Position numbers and translations under genes: made by a program
Shown: piece after piece, positions 31,220 through 38,468 of the stretch
Numbering within the stretch: position 1 is the stretch's first letter
How the letters are laid out: every line of letters starts with the position of its first letter
From: Anaerofilum sp. An201
GTDB taxonomy: Bacteria > Bacillota > Clostridia > Oscillospirales > Ruminococcaceae
Direction: 5' to 3'
Length of the DNA stretch: 64,000 nucleotides
NCBI RefSeq assembly: GCF_002160015.1
Contig: NZ_NFJT01000011.1
Span: 1 to 64,000, forward strand
The notes under the pieces: model-generated
What the model was told of the DNA's origin: nothing
The model's database searches: none
What the model saw: the letters and a program-made list of their open reading frames with translations, nothing else

Positions 31220-31248
31220 TTTACGCACAACTGGTTTTATTATATACT
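31220..31248 (+). promoter_or_regulatory. promoter of the plus-strand pseudouridine synthase gene
   Basis: TTTACG (31220-31225), 17-bp spacer, TATACT (31243-31248). The expected transcript starts near 31255, which supports the ATG at 31285 over the one at 31261. Confidence 0.7.
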
Positions 31249-31267
31249 AAACCCAACAGAATGAAAA
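31239..31267 (-). promoter_or_regulatory. promoter of radC, overlapping the divergent promoter
   Basis: On the minus strand, TTTTCA (31262-31267), 17-bp spacer, TATAAT (31239-31244). The two -10 hexamers overlap by two bases, so polymerase on one promoter should block the other. Confidence 0.5.
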
Positions 31268-31284
31268 GAGGGAGAACCAGACCC

Positions 31285-32253
31285 ATGAAGGAATTTACCG
31301 CCGGAAAAAACGAGGAGGGCGTGCGCCTGTCCCGCTTTGTGCAGAACGTGACCATCAACCTGCCGACCTCGCTGCTGTACAAGAGCTTCCGCAACAAGCG
31401 CATCAAGGTGAACGGGAAAAAAGCCGCGCCCGAAACCCGCCTGTGCGAGGGGGATGTGGTGCAGCTGTATATCAACGACGAATTTTTTGCCGCCGCCCCC
31501 TCTCCCGCCCCGGCGCGCCGCCTGCCGCCGCCGCAGGTGGTGTATGAGGACGGGAACATTGCGGTGCTCTACAAGCCCGCGCACCGGCTGTGTCACTCCG
31601 ACCGCACCGGCGACCTGAGCCTGGTGGAGCAGTTCTGCGCCTATCTGCGGGAAAAAGGAGAATACGACCCCGACGCCGAACACACCTTCTCCCCCGCCAT
31701 CTGCAACCGTCTGGACCGCGGCACCGAAGGACTGGTGATCGCGGCCAAAAACTACGCGGCACTGCGGGATATGAACACCATCATCCGGGAGGACATGGTG
31801 CGCAAGGAATACCTCACCATCACCTGCGGCATCCCGCCCAAAGGACGCCACACCGCCTGGCTGCGCCACGCCGAGAAGAACAACAAGGTGGAGATCCGCC
31901 ACGCCCCGGCCGACGGCTTCAAGGAGATCATTACCGAGGTGGCGGTGGAGAAGGCGCACGGACCTTTCGCCCTGTGCCGCATCGGGCTGATCACCGGGCG
32001 CACGCACCAGATCCGCGCGCATCTGGCCGACCTGGGGGCGCCGGTGCTGGGCGACGTGAAGTACGGCAGCCGCCGCATGAACCAGAGGACCGGCATGCAG
32101 ACCCAACAGCTGTGCGCCGTGCGGCTGACCTTTGGGCAGATCCCCGAAGCCAACACGCTGCACGGGCTGTCCGGACGGGTGATCGAGCTGGAACATCCCC
32201 AGATCTTGGACCGCTTTGCACTTCTGACCCAATCCGACACGTCCAACCGATAA
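31285..32253 (+). CDS. RluA-family pseudouridine synthase
   Basis: 322 residues. An S4-like N-terminal domain (VRLSRFVQNV ... KRIKVNGKKAAPETRLCEGD) is joined to a synthase domain with CNRLDRGTEGLVIAAKN (catalytic Asp) and ITGRTHQIRAHLADLG. The C-terminal part is a standard RluA fold. ATG 31285 has GAGGGAG upstream. Its RNA target is uncertain; it belongs to the RluC/RluA group rather than RluD. It is a lone plus-strand gene between minus-strand genes. Confidence 0.9.
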   Translation: MKEFTAGKNEEGVRLSRFVQNVTINLPTSLLYKSFRNKRIKVNGKKAAPETRLCEGDVVQLYINDEFFAAAPSPAPARRLPPPQVVYEDGNIAVLYKPAHRLCHSDRTGDLSLVEQFCAYLREKGEYDPDAEHTFSPAICNRLDRGTEGLVIAAKNYAALRDMNTIIREDMVRKEYLTITCGIPPKGRHTAWLRHAEKNNKVEIRHAPADGFKEIITEVAVEKAHGPFALCRIGLITGRTHQIRAHLADLGAPVLGDVKYGSRRMNQRTGMQTQQLCAVRLTFGQIPEANTLHGLSGRVIELEHPQILDRFALLTQSDTSNR

Positions 32254-32255
32254 AA

Positions 32256-32292
32256 CAAGCCGGCACGCTGCGAACGTGCCGGCTTGTTTTTT
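32256..32292. terminator. bidirectional terminator between convergent genes
   Basis: A perfect 12-bp stem CAAGCCGGCACG/CGTGCCGGCTTG (32256-32267, 32275-32286) with T6 on the plus strand and T4 on the minus strand. It separates the plus-strand pseudouridine synthase from the minus-strand zinc-ribbon gene. Confidence 0.87.
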
Positions 32293-32310
32293 ATTTGTGC
32301 GGGCTGTTTG

Positions 32311-32883
32311 TCAGCCGAGCATCCCGTATCCGCTCATCATATACGACGCGACCAGCGGGCGAAGCGCGAACCATCCAACCACCAGCAGCAGCATCAGGCC
32401 CAAATGCGCCACCAGCAGCGCTTTGGCCAGTGTTCGGCGGTTTCGGTCCTCCTCGTCGCTGAACAGCATCACCAGGGTGAGCAGGATCAATCCTGCCAGC
32501 GGCACCATCGCATATATGCACATCACCACCGCATCGCTGAATTCCAGCGGCGCGGGAGCGGGCTCCTGCGACAGGTATTCCAGCTGCAGATCACAGGGCG
32601 CATCCACATCCGCAGAGAGTTCCTCCTGCGCATCGGCCTCGGAAGCATCCGGCTCCGGCTCTGCTTCGCCGGGCTGGCCGCATACGGTGTCCTTTTCTTC
32701 CAGTTCTTCCAGAGATCCTTCGGCACCGGCGTCCGCATCCGCCTGCGCGGCGGGGACACTCTCCTGCTTTACAAAAGAAAGCGGCTGGCTGGCGGCGTCC
32801 CAGTCGATCTGACGGCCGCAGCAGGGGCAGCTTTCGGCGGGCGGCTCCAGCCGTGTGCCGCAGGTTGCACAGAATCGTTCCAT
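32311..32883 (-). CDS. zinc-ribbon membrane protein with acidic linker
   Basis: 190 residues, no family I can name beyond the domains. Residues 4-23 are a zinc ribbon (CATCGTRL ... CPCCGR). A long Glu/Asp/Ala-rich segment (about 45-115) follows. Two membrane helices come at the end (MCIYAMVPLAGLILLTLVML; HLGLMLLLVVGWFAL). Such proteins are common in Clostridia and of unknown role. SD AGGAGG. The gene follows the THUMP methyltransferase after about 30 bases and ends at the shared terminator. Confidence 0.75.
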   Translation of the reverse strand: MERFCATCGTRLEPPAESCPCCGRQIDWDAASQPLSFVKQESVPAAQADADAGAEGSLEELEEKDTVCGQPGEAEPEPDASEADAQEELSADVDAPCDLQLEYLSQEPAPAPLEFSDAVVMCIYAMVPLAGLILLTLVMLFSDEEDRNRRTLAKALLVAHLGLMLLLVVGWFALRPLVASYMMSGYGMLG

Positions 32884-32916
32884 TCCATTCTCCTCCTTCT
32901 GGTACGGGATTCGATC

Positions 32917-34026
32917 TCAATAATACATATATACCTGACACGGAATCATGCCGTTATACAGCTTGCGCCGGCGGTTGGCTTTGCGGCCAAAATGGTGCTC
33001 GAATTCGGCGTCGGCGGTGATGATATAGGCGCCCGAGACCGGATGCTGCTTCAGGCAGCTGCCAAGCGTTTTTTCCAGCGCGGCAGCCCCGGCCAGATCC
33101 CCCATCCGCTCGCCGTAGGGAGGGTTTGTCAGGACGATCGCTTCGGAGGGCGGCGCAAAGTCCCGGACGTCCGCCACCGCAAAGCGGCAGCGGTCGGCCA
33201 CGCCCGCCAGACGCGCGTTGTTTGTGGCCAGCGCCACAGCGGCGGGGTCGATGTCGGTGCCCACGCCTTCAAAAGCAGCATCCCGGCGGATGGCTTCCAG
33301 CGCCTCGGCACGGGCGCGCTGCCAGCACTCGGCCGGCACAAAGGCGTATTTCTCGGCTGCAAACCGGCGGCGCAGGCCCGGCGCGATATTCAACGCTTTT
33401 TGGGCCGCCTCGATCACCAGCGTGCCGCTGCCGCTGAACGGATCGTATACAACGCTGTCGCGGCGGACACGTCCCAGATCTGCCATCGCGGCGGCCAGCG
33501 TCTCCTTCAGCGGCGCGGCGTTGGAATTGCGGCGGTATCCGCGCTTGTGCAGTCCGTCGCCGGAGGTGTCCAGATAGATCTCGGCCAGATCCTTGCGCAG
33601 CGCCACACGCACCTGGTACTGGCTTCCCGTCTCCGGCAGCGTGAGCACGCGGTGCCCTTTCTGTAGGCGCTTTACGATCGCCTTTTTCACGATGCTCTGG
33701 CAGGCGGGCACGCTCGACAGCTTGCTGGACAGCGAGGAACCCTTCACCGGGAACGCGCCGTCCGCAGGGATCAGCTCTTCCCAGGGAATGGCATAGACGC
33801 CGTCGAACAGTTCGTCGAAGGTGGTGGCCTTGTAGCTGGCCAGCAGCAGCAGCACGCGCTCGGCACAGCGCAGGTTCAGGTTGGCGCGCGCGATCAGGTC
33901 TGCGGGGCCTTCAAACCGGATGCGGCCGTCGCTGACCTGCACGTTCTCGGCGTTCAGACGGCGCACTTCAAACGCTGCGGTGGACTCGGTACCAAAATAA
34001 CAGGGGGCGACAAATGTATAGTTCAC
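32917..34026 (-). CDS. THUMP-domain class I rRNA methyltransferase (RlmL/YpsC-like)
   Basis: About 369 residues from GTG 34026 (AAGGGAA seven bases upstream). An N-terminal THUMP RNA-binding domain (about 40-155) precedes the methyltransferase domain: SAM site VYDPFSGSGTLVIEAAQKAL and catalytic NPPYGERMGDL (N-P-P-Y, N2-guanine/N6-adenine type). These proteins methylate 23S rRNA guanine; E. coli RlmL modifies G2445. The NTVNYTF start matches the family. Exact site inferred only. Confidence 0.9.
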   Translation of the reverse strand: MNYTFVAPCYFGTESTAAFEVRRLNAENVQVSDGRIRFEGPADLIARANLNLRCAERVLLLLASYKATTFDELFDGVYAIPWEELIPADGAFPVKGSSLSSKLSSVPACQSIVKKAIVKRLQKGHRVLTLPETGSQYQVRVALRKDLAEIYLDTSGDGLHKRGYRRNSNAAPLKETLAAAMADLGRVRRDSVVYDPFSGSGTLVIEAAQKALNIAPGLRRRFAAEKYAFVPAECWQRARAEALEAIRRDAAFEGVGTDIDPAAVALATNNARLAGVADRCRFAVADVRDFAPPSEAIVLTNPPYGERMGDLAGAAALEKTLGSCLKQHPVSGAYIITADAEFEHHFGRKANRRRKLYNGMIPCQVYMYY

Positions 34027-34143
34027 AGTATTTCCCTTTCTGCAATGCACGGATAGAATGTTCTGACAGTTTATTGTACTATGTTTTGGCCCGGATTTCT
34101 ACCCCCTGTTTTCATTTTTGTGCCGCCGCTTTTTTGCACGCCA

Positions 34144-34178
34144 GAAAAGGAAAAGCGGCCCGCAGAGGTGCGGACCGC
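34144..34178 (-). terminator. terminator of hpf
   Basis: A 10-bp stem (34155-34164 with 34169-34178, one G-U pair) and four-base loop, then TTTTCCTTTT on the minus strand. It lies 45 bases after the hpf stop. Confidence 0.75.
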
Positions 34179-34223
34179 CTTTCGAGGGGAAAGAGGGGGT
34201 TAAAAAGAGGGATTGAGAAAATA

Positions 34224-34742
34224 TCAGCGTTCAGGGACCAGCAGGCCGTAGGTGTCGTCGCTGCGGCGATAGACGACCTGGATGGAATCGGTCTCCTCGT
34301 CGCGGAAGACAAAGAAGCTGTGGCCCAGCAAATTCATCTGCAGGATGGCTTCCTCCACACTGCAGGGTTTCACATGGAAATGCTTCTCGCGGATGACGGC
34401 GTACGGATCTTCGTCTGCGGGTTCTTCATACGGCTCGGTGAAAGCCGGGCGGGAGAATTTATCGTCAAGGCGTTTGCGGTTTTTCACGATCCGGCGGCTC
34501 AGCAGGTCCATCGCGGAATCCAGCGCGTCTTCCATGCGCACAGCGGCTCGCTCGGCCCTGATCGCCACACCCTTGTCACGCACGGTGATCTCCACTGTCT
34601 GGCGGTCTTTCTCTACCGTGACCGTGACCTGTGCCTGTGCATCGTCGGAGAAAAACTTCTGCAGTTTTGCCAGTTTGTCCTCTGCGCGCTGGGTGAATGC
34701 GGGTTTCAGGGTGACTTTTCGTCCTGTGCAGGTGATCTTCAT
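34224..34742 (-). CDS. hpf: long-form ribosome hibernation promoting factor
   Basis: 172 residues. The N-terminal YfiA/HPF domain (MKITCTGRKVTLKPAFTQRA ... ITVRDKGVAIRAERAAVRME) binds the 30S subunit. The C-terminal domain (YAVIREKHFHVKPCSVEEAI ... GHSFFVFRDEET) mediates dimerisation into 100S ribosomes in stationary phase. The start is fixed by AAAGGAGG before ATG 34742. It is monocistronic, with its own promoter and terminator. Confidence 0.95.
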   Translation of the reverse strand: MKITCTGRKVTLKPAFTQRAEDKLAKLQKFFSDDAQAQVTVTVEKDRQTVEITVRDKGVAIRAERAAVRMEDALDSAMDLLSRRIVKNRKRLDDKFSRPAFTEPYEEPADEDPYAVIREKHFHVKPCSVEEAILQMNLLGHSFFVFRDEETDSIQVVYRRSDDTYGLLVPER

Positions 34743-34827
34743 AAGAGCGCCTCCTTTGCGTACATCCGAAAGGGCCGCAAAGTATTTGGAAGAATTGGCT
34801 ATCCAGAACAGCCCTTCCGTTGAGTTC

Positions 34828-34860
34828 ATTATAGCACAATGCACAACGAATTGCACTATC
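34828..34860 (-). promoter_or_regulatory. promoter of hpf, with a 12-mer shared with another promoter
   Basis: GTGCAA, 17-bp spacer, TATAAT preceded by TGC (extended -10). The -35 lies in GATAGTGCAATT (34849-34860 in complement), which recurs at the same spacing in front of the NTF2-like gene (51571-51582). Confidence 0.6.
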
Positions 34861-34923
34861 CAGTTTCACGAAAATACTGTGAAAAATTTTCCCTTTTGCA
34901 CCTTGACGCTGCCAAAGCGGCAC

Positions 34924-34959
34924 AAAAATGCGCGGCCCCGTGTGAAAAAACAGGGCCGC
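34924..34959 (-). terminator. terminator of the yabO-yabR unit
   Basis: Stem GCGGCCC/GGGCCGC (34932-34938, 34953-34959), followed on the minus strand by GCATTTTT. It lies 15 bases after the yabR stop. Confidence 0.75.
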
Positions 34960-34974
34960 ACAGAACATGCAAGG

Positions 34975-35403
34975 TTATCTGCGGCGGGAATATCCGCCGC
35001 CGCGGCGCGCTTCGGTGACGCGCTTGAGGTCCGAGATCTTCTCTTCGCTCTGACTCTTGAACTTTGCCATCATGTCCTCGAAGCTCATCTCACCGGCCGG
35101 CTCGGAGCGGCGGGGCTGCCACACGCGGCCGCCGTCGCTGCGCTGCGAACGGGAAGAGCGGGCCGGGCGCTCGACGGTGCGCTTGATGGACAGCGCGATC
35201 TTGCCGTCGGGCGCGATGTTCATCACCTTCACCTTCACCATCTGGCCCTGTGTGAGGACCGTGGAAAGATCCTGGATATACTCGTTGGAAACCTCCGAGA
35301 TGTGCACCATACCGGTTTTGTTGCCGGGCAACTCGACAAACGCGCCGAAACTTTTTACGCCGGTGACCTTGCCCTCAACGATACTTCCTACCTCAAACTC
35401 CAT
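34975..35403 (-). CDS. yabR: S1-domain RNA-binding protein, YabR/GSP13-like
   Basis: 142 residues. One S1 domain fills residues 1-75 (VGSIVEGKVTGVKSFGAFVE ... GMVHISEVSNEYIQD, VKVMNIAPDGKIALSIK), followed by an Arg/Ser-rich basic tail. YabR-type proteins associate with ribosomes. The ATG at 35403 starts the S1 domain exactly, with AAAGGAG upstream. Its place after divIC repeats the Bacillus order. Confidence 0.88.
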   Translation of the reverse strand: MEFEVGSIVEGKVTGVKSFGAFVELPGNKTGMVHISEVSNEYIQDLSTVLTQGQMVKVKVMNIAPDGKIALSIKRTVERPARSSRSQRSDGGRVWQPRRSEPAGEMSFEDMMAKFKSQSEEKISDLKRVTEARRGGGYSRRR

Positions 35404-35457
35404 GTAACGGAAAAACTCCTTTGCGATTGTTAATATCAAAAGCGGGGGATTTCCCTG

Positions 35458-35757
35458 CTATTTGCCGCTGGTATCCACGAACACCCGCTCGCCGGGCATG
35501 GCGTAGCCGAACCGGTCGCGGGCAATGCGTTCCATGATCTCCTCCTCGGTGCCGCTCTCCAGCACACGGGTCAGCTCGGTGTTGCGCGCGAGCTGCTCTG
35601 TCAGCTGGGTCTGCACCGCGGAAAGCTCCTGTTTTTTGCTTGCGATCTCCACCTGTGTCTGGATAAAGGAAACCACCAGATAGCACAGCACCAGGCCCAT
35701 AACACCCCATGCTGCCAGACGTGCGCGTGCTTTTTTGTGTTTTACCCTCTTGGACAT
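35458..35757 (-). CDS. divIC: septum-formation initiator DivIC/FtsB-like
   Basis: 99 residues. A short basic N-terminus (MSKRVKHKKARAR), one membrane helix (WGVMGLVLCYLVVSFI), then a coiled coil (about 40-75) and the FtsB/DivIC ending ERIARDRFGYAMPGERVFVD. It works with FtsL and DivIB in the divisome. ATG 35757 is behind GGGGGAG. It sits between yabQ and yabR as in Bacillus. Confidence 0.9.
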   Translation of the reverse strand: MSKRVKHKKARARLAAWGVMGLVLCYLVVSFIQTQVEIASKKQELSAVQTQLTEQLARNTELTRVLESGTEEEIMERIARDRFGYAMPGERVFVDTSGK

Positions 35758-35805
35758 GGCTGTGGTCTCCCCCATCCCGCTCTGCAAGATTCTACAGACG
35801 GATTA

Positions 35806-36282
35806 TCAGTTAGAATTATACAACACTTTTGCCGTGCTTTGCAACTGTTTTATCCGCTTTTGGCGGGCTTTCAGGCGTTTTTTTTCGATTCTTCGGGACC
35901 GTTCCGCCTGTATCCAGCCTTTCAGGCGCCTGGCCGGAGGCGCCGCGATCCGCACCAGCAGGCGCAGCGGAAGCCCCAGCACCCACAGGATCAGCCGGCG
36001 CAGGCGGAAGGTGGCCGGCGCCAGGACATTCTGATACGCCGCCGCTCCCGCCGCCATCCCGGCCAGATGATACCAGCGCACCACTCCTGCGTAGCTGCGG
36101 GAGGCCGCATAGCTGCACGCCAGGATACCCGCCAGCACAAACGCGGCGATGTCCAGCGGCAGCACCACGCGGCGGCCGAACAAAAAAAGGACTCCGTCGT
36201 ACAGCGCCGCCACCGCAAGCCCCAGCCCCAGGCAGCACAGCACATCCGCCAGCGCCAGCGGGACGTCGATCGCCACCGGCAT
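35806..36282 (-). CDS. yabQ: spore cortex biosynthesis protein YabQ
   Basis: 158 residues. Four membrane helices lie in the first 100 residues (LALADVLCCLGLGLAVAALY; VVLPLDIAAFVLAGILACSY; a third around 65-85; LRRLILWVLGLPLRLL), then a basic C-terminal tail. YabQ is a membrane protein needed for cortex formation in sporulation. ATG 36282 overlaps the yabP stop (TGATG), so translation is coupled. Confidence 0.88.
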   Translation of the reverse strand: MPVAIDVPLALADVLCCLGLGLAVAALYDGVLFLFGRRVVLPLDIAAFVLAGILACSYAASRSYAGVVRWYHLAGMAAGAAAYQNVLAPATFRLRRLILWVLGLPLRLLVRIAAPPARRLKGWIQAERSRRIEKKRLKARQKRIKQLQSTAKVLYNSN

Positions 36283-36563
36283 CAGCGCACCAGCCGATGC
36301 CACAGGCCGGATTTTTTCTCGGCCCGGTCGGTATATTGCAGGTATTCAATGCTCCCGCTGATCTTCACCTCGCCGCTTTGGGTGGAGAGCTCGCTCACCT
36401 TCAGCCCCTCGCCGCCGATCTGCAGCATCCCCTGTTCGGTTTCCAGCGTGGCGGCGTAGGCGTCGTAGCTGATGATCGAGCGCACGCCGGTGGCCGTGAG
36501 ACTGCGGCGGTTTTCCATGATGATGTTGTGCGGCGCGGCCGGGCGTTCTGTCTGTGTCTGCAT
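36282..36563 (-). CDS. yabP: sporulation protein YabP
   Basis: 93 residues, the normal size. The YabP fold is recognisable: HNIIMENRRSLTATGVRSII, AATLETEQGMLQIGGEGLK and a C-terminal basic end. It is needed for sporulation and always accompanies yabQ. SD GGTGGA precedes the ATG. Confidence 0.9.
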   Translation of the reverse strand: MQTQTERPAAPHNIIMENRRSLTATGVRSIISYDAYAATLETEQGMLQIGGEGLKVSELSTQSGEVKISGSIEYLQYTDRAEKKSGLWHRLVR

Positions 36564-36625
36564 ATCCGATATCCACCTTCCGTTTTTGATACAGGATATG
36601 CAGACAGGCTATGGGATAGAACCGC

Positions 36626-36871
36626 TCAGCCCTCCAGCACTTCGTACATCTCACGCGCCACATCCTTGCCGGCCGCGGCCTCCACAGACAGCACCCGCAC
36701 CTTGACCGGGCGGTTGCCGAAGGTGATCTCGATCACATCGCCCACCTTGACGGCATAGCTTGCCTTCACCGGTTTTCCGTTGACCTCGATGCGGCCGGCA
36801 TCGGCCACCTCGTTGGCCACCGTGCGCCGCTTGATCAGGCGGCTGACCTTGAGATATTTGTCGATACGCAT
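36626..36871 (-). CDS. rqcP: S4-domain ribosome quality-control protein RqcP (YabO)
   Basis: 81 residues, one S4 domain: MRIDKYLKVSRLIKRRTVAN, GRIEVNGKPVKASYAVKVGD and VRVLSVEA. RqcP works with RqcH to add alanine tails to stalled nascent chains on 50S subunits. ATG 36871 is behind AAAGGAG; nine upstream codons are not needed. First gene of rqcP-yabP-yabQ-divIC-yabR. Confidence 0.92.
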   Translation of the reverse strand: MRIDKYLKVSRLIKRRTVANEVADAGRIEVNGKPVKASYAVKVGDVIEITFGNRPVKVRVLSVEAAAGKDVAREMYEVLEG

Positions 36872-36945
36872 ATAGAAAAGCTCTCCTTTCCAGAACAAAG
36901 GCTTTGTACATCCTGTTTAGTGCTATATTTTCTGCCCAGCTTTTT

Positions 36946-37320
36946 TCACTGGCGATCGCTGTCAAATTTTCTTTTAAGCTCTTTTTCCGTCAGAGCAATC
37001 AGTACCATCCACAGAATCAGCTGAACAGCGCAGACCGCGCCTCCCACAATTCCCACACAATTAACATTGCTGTTCCAGACAAACAGCAGCGGCAGAACCG
37101 AAAACGGTATAAGGATCAGCCCCATCACAAAACAGTGTTTTCCAAAATATCTGTGTGCATATTGCCAGGTATCCTGGTTTTTCATCGACATGGCTGTTCT
37201 ATACCCAAATGTATGGTTGATAGATGCGGGAGCGCCGCAAGCAAATCGTTTTCCAAAAATGATCATGGAAAGCGGAATGAGTAAATCCATCAGCAGCATG
37301 AAAAACCAAAACGCTCTCAT
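36946..37320 (-). CDS. SdpI-family/DUF membrane protein
   Basis: 124 residues with about four membrane helices (FWFFMLLMDLLIPLSMIIFG; CFVMGLILIPFSVLPLLFVW; a third at GIVGGAVCAVQLILWMVLIA). SINHTFGYRTAMSMKNQDTW matches the SdpI C-terminal-type domain (GxRT...W..A). SdpI itself gives immunity to the SdpC toxin, but most members have no known toxin partner and none is seen here. The coding sequence is visibly more AT-rich than its neighbours. ATG 37320 behind GGAAGG. Confidence 0.78.
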   Translation of the reverse strand: MRAFWFFMLLMDLLIPLSMIIFGKRFACGAPASINHTFGYRTAMSMKNQDTWQYAHRYFGKHCFVMGLILIPFSVLPLLFVWNSNVNCVGIVGGAVCAVQLILWMVLIALTEKELKRKFDSDRQ

Positions 37321-37354
37321 CTTGCGCTCACCTTCCAAAATGTTTCTGTGAAGC

Positions 37355-37390
37355 AAAAAGGCAAGCGAACGAGCTGCCGTCCGCTTGCCT
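37355..37390 (-). terminator. terminator of the HU gene
   Basis: Stem AGGCAAGCG/CGCTTGCCT (37359-37367, 37382-37390) with a run of T on the minus strand. Confidence 0.8.
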
Positions 37391-37423
37391 GCACCGCACA
37401 GCTGTGCGGAAATACATGATCTC

Positions 37424-37699
37424 TTATTTTGCCAGAGCGTCCTTCAGAGCCTTGCCGGCCTTGAAAGCAGGCACCGTGGTGGCGGGCACGGGGATCTCGG
37501 CATGGGTGCGGGGGTCGCGGCAGACACGGGCAGCGCGCTCGCGTGCCTCGAAGGTGCCGAAGCCAACCAGAGCGACCTTATCGCCCTCCACCAGAGCGGC
37601 GGTGATGGCGTCCAGAGCGGCATTGATGGCTTTCTCGGCGTCCTTCTTGGTCAGGCCGGCATCGGCGGCCACTTTGGCGATCAAATCAACTTTCGTCAT
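37424..37699 (-). CDS. hup: HU-family DNA-binding protein
   Basis: 91 residues, standard HU length. [20 protein letters not shown], the beta-arm region [20 protein letters not shown] and [14 protein letters not shown] are typical. HU bends and compacts DNA. SD GGAGG eight bases upstream, own promoter and terminator. Confidence 0.96.
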   Translation of the reverse strand: MTKVDLIAKVAADAGLTKKDAEKAINAALDAITAALVEGDKVALVGFGTFEARERAARVCRDPRTHAEIPVPATTVPAFKAGKALKDALAK

Positions 37700-37852
37700 T
37701 GTTTTTTCCTCCAGTTATAAAATCCTGTCCGGCCCTGTGTTTCTGTGAACACCGGCCGTGCTGCCCTGTGTCCGCACGGGGATGTGCGAATGTGTGCGGC
37801 AGCTGCGCGGCCCCGATTTTTGGGCCGCCCGTTCAAATCTTGACGGAACTTA

Positions 37853-37881
37853 ATTTTACCCGATACCGTTGGATATTGCAA
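37853..37881 (-). promoter_or_regulatory. promoter of hup
   Basis: TTGCAA, 17-bp spacer, TAAAAT. The leader is about 145 nt and GC-rich. Beyond this, the 300-base gap 37700-37999 holds nothing I can identify. The same pair of hexamers with the same spacing precedes spo0A. Confidence 0.65.
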
Positions 37882-37999
37882 GCCTTTTTGGATAGTTTTC
37901 AGTTTTTTTTCGGTTTTGACGGCCTGTGCCCGCGCCGGGCTGCAAAAAACCTCTGCATTCTGACAAGATCCGCCAAAAGCGCCGGGACCGCAAACCCCT

Positions 38000-38371
38000 T
38001 TACAGACGTGCGCCGCAGCCGCTGCAGAAGACGTCCTCCTGCGAGACCGCGCGCCCGCACTGCGGGCAGACCGGGCTGGCCGTGGTGACCGTGACGAATT
38101 CATCCTGCTTGCCCGTCTGGCTGGCCTGCTCCAGCTGGCTTTCCAGCTGCGCGATCTCGTCGATATACTTCTGCACCAGCGCGGGGTTCTGCTGGCCGCT
38201 GCGCGACAGGCTGTACACCAGCGCGCCCAGCTGACGCTGTGCTTTGGCCAGCTTGTTTTCCAGGGACAGAATGTCCACCTGCTTTTTCCCTTTTTCCACC
38301 AGTTCTCCGGTGGCGGACACCACCTTGCCGGTCATGTTGGCAGCCAGGCTGCGCAGTTCATTCAGATCCAT
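38000..38371 (-). CDS. small coiled-coil zinc-ribbon protein
   Basis: 123 residues. Residues 1-95 are helical and coiled (LRSLAANMTGKVVSATGELV ... IDEIAQLESQLEQA). The end is a zinc ribbon: CPQCGRAVSQEDVFCSGCGA. There is no membrane helix. Function unknown; the same layout is common in Clostridia, often next to unrelated genes. SD GAGGTG. Confidence 0.72.
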   Translation of the reverse strand: MDLNELRSLAANMTGKVVSATGELVEKGKKQVDILSLENKLAKAQRQLGALVYSLSRSGQQNPALVQKYIDEIAQLESQLEQASQTGKQDEFVTVTTASPVCPQCGRAVSQEDVFCSGCGARL

Positions 38372-38468
38372 TGCAACACACCTCGTTCCTTTGATTGGGG
38401 CCGCCCCAACAGGGCGCGGCTTGTTCTGTTTCTATTATATCCAACCCCACACCAAAGAGCAACCGGAA

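Noticed and set aside
36946-37320. Assignment as SdpI immunity protein with a toxin partner
   Set aside because: No toxin-like gene is adjacent, and most family members are not immunity proteins.
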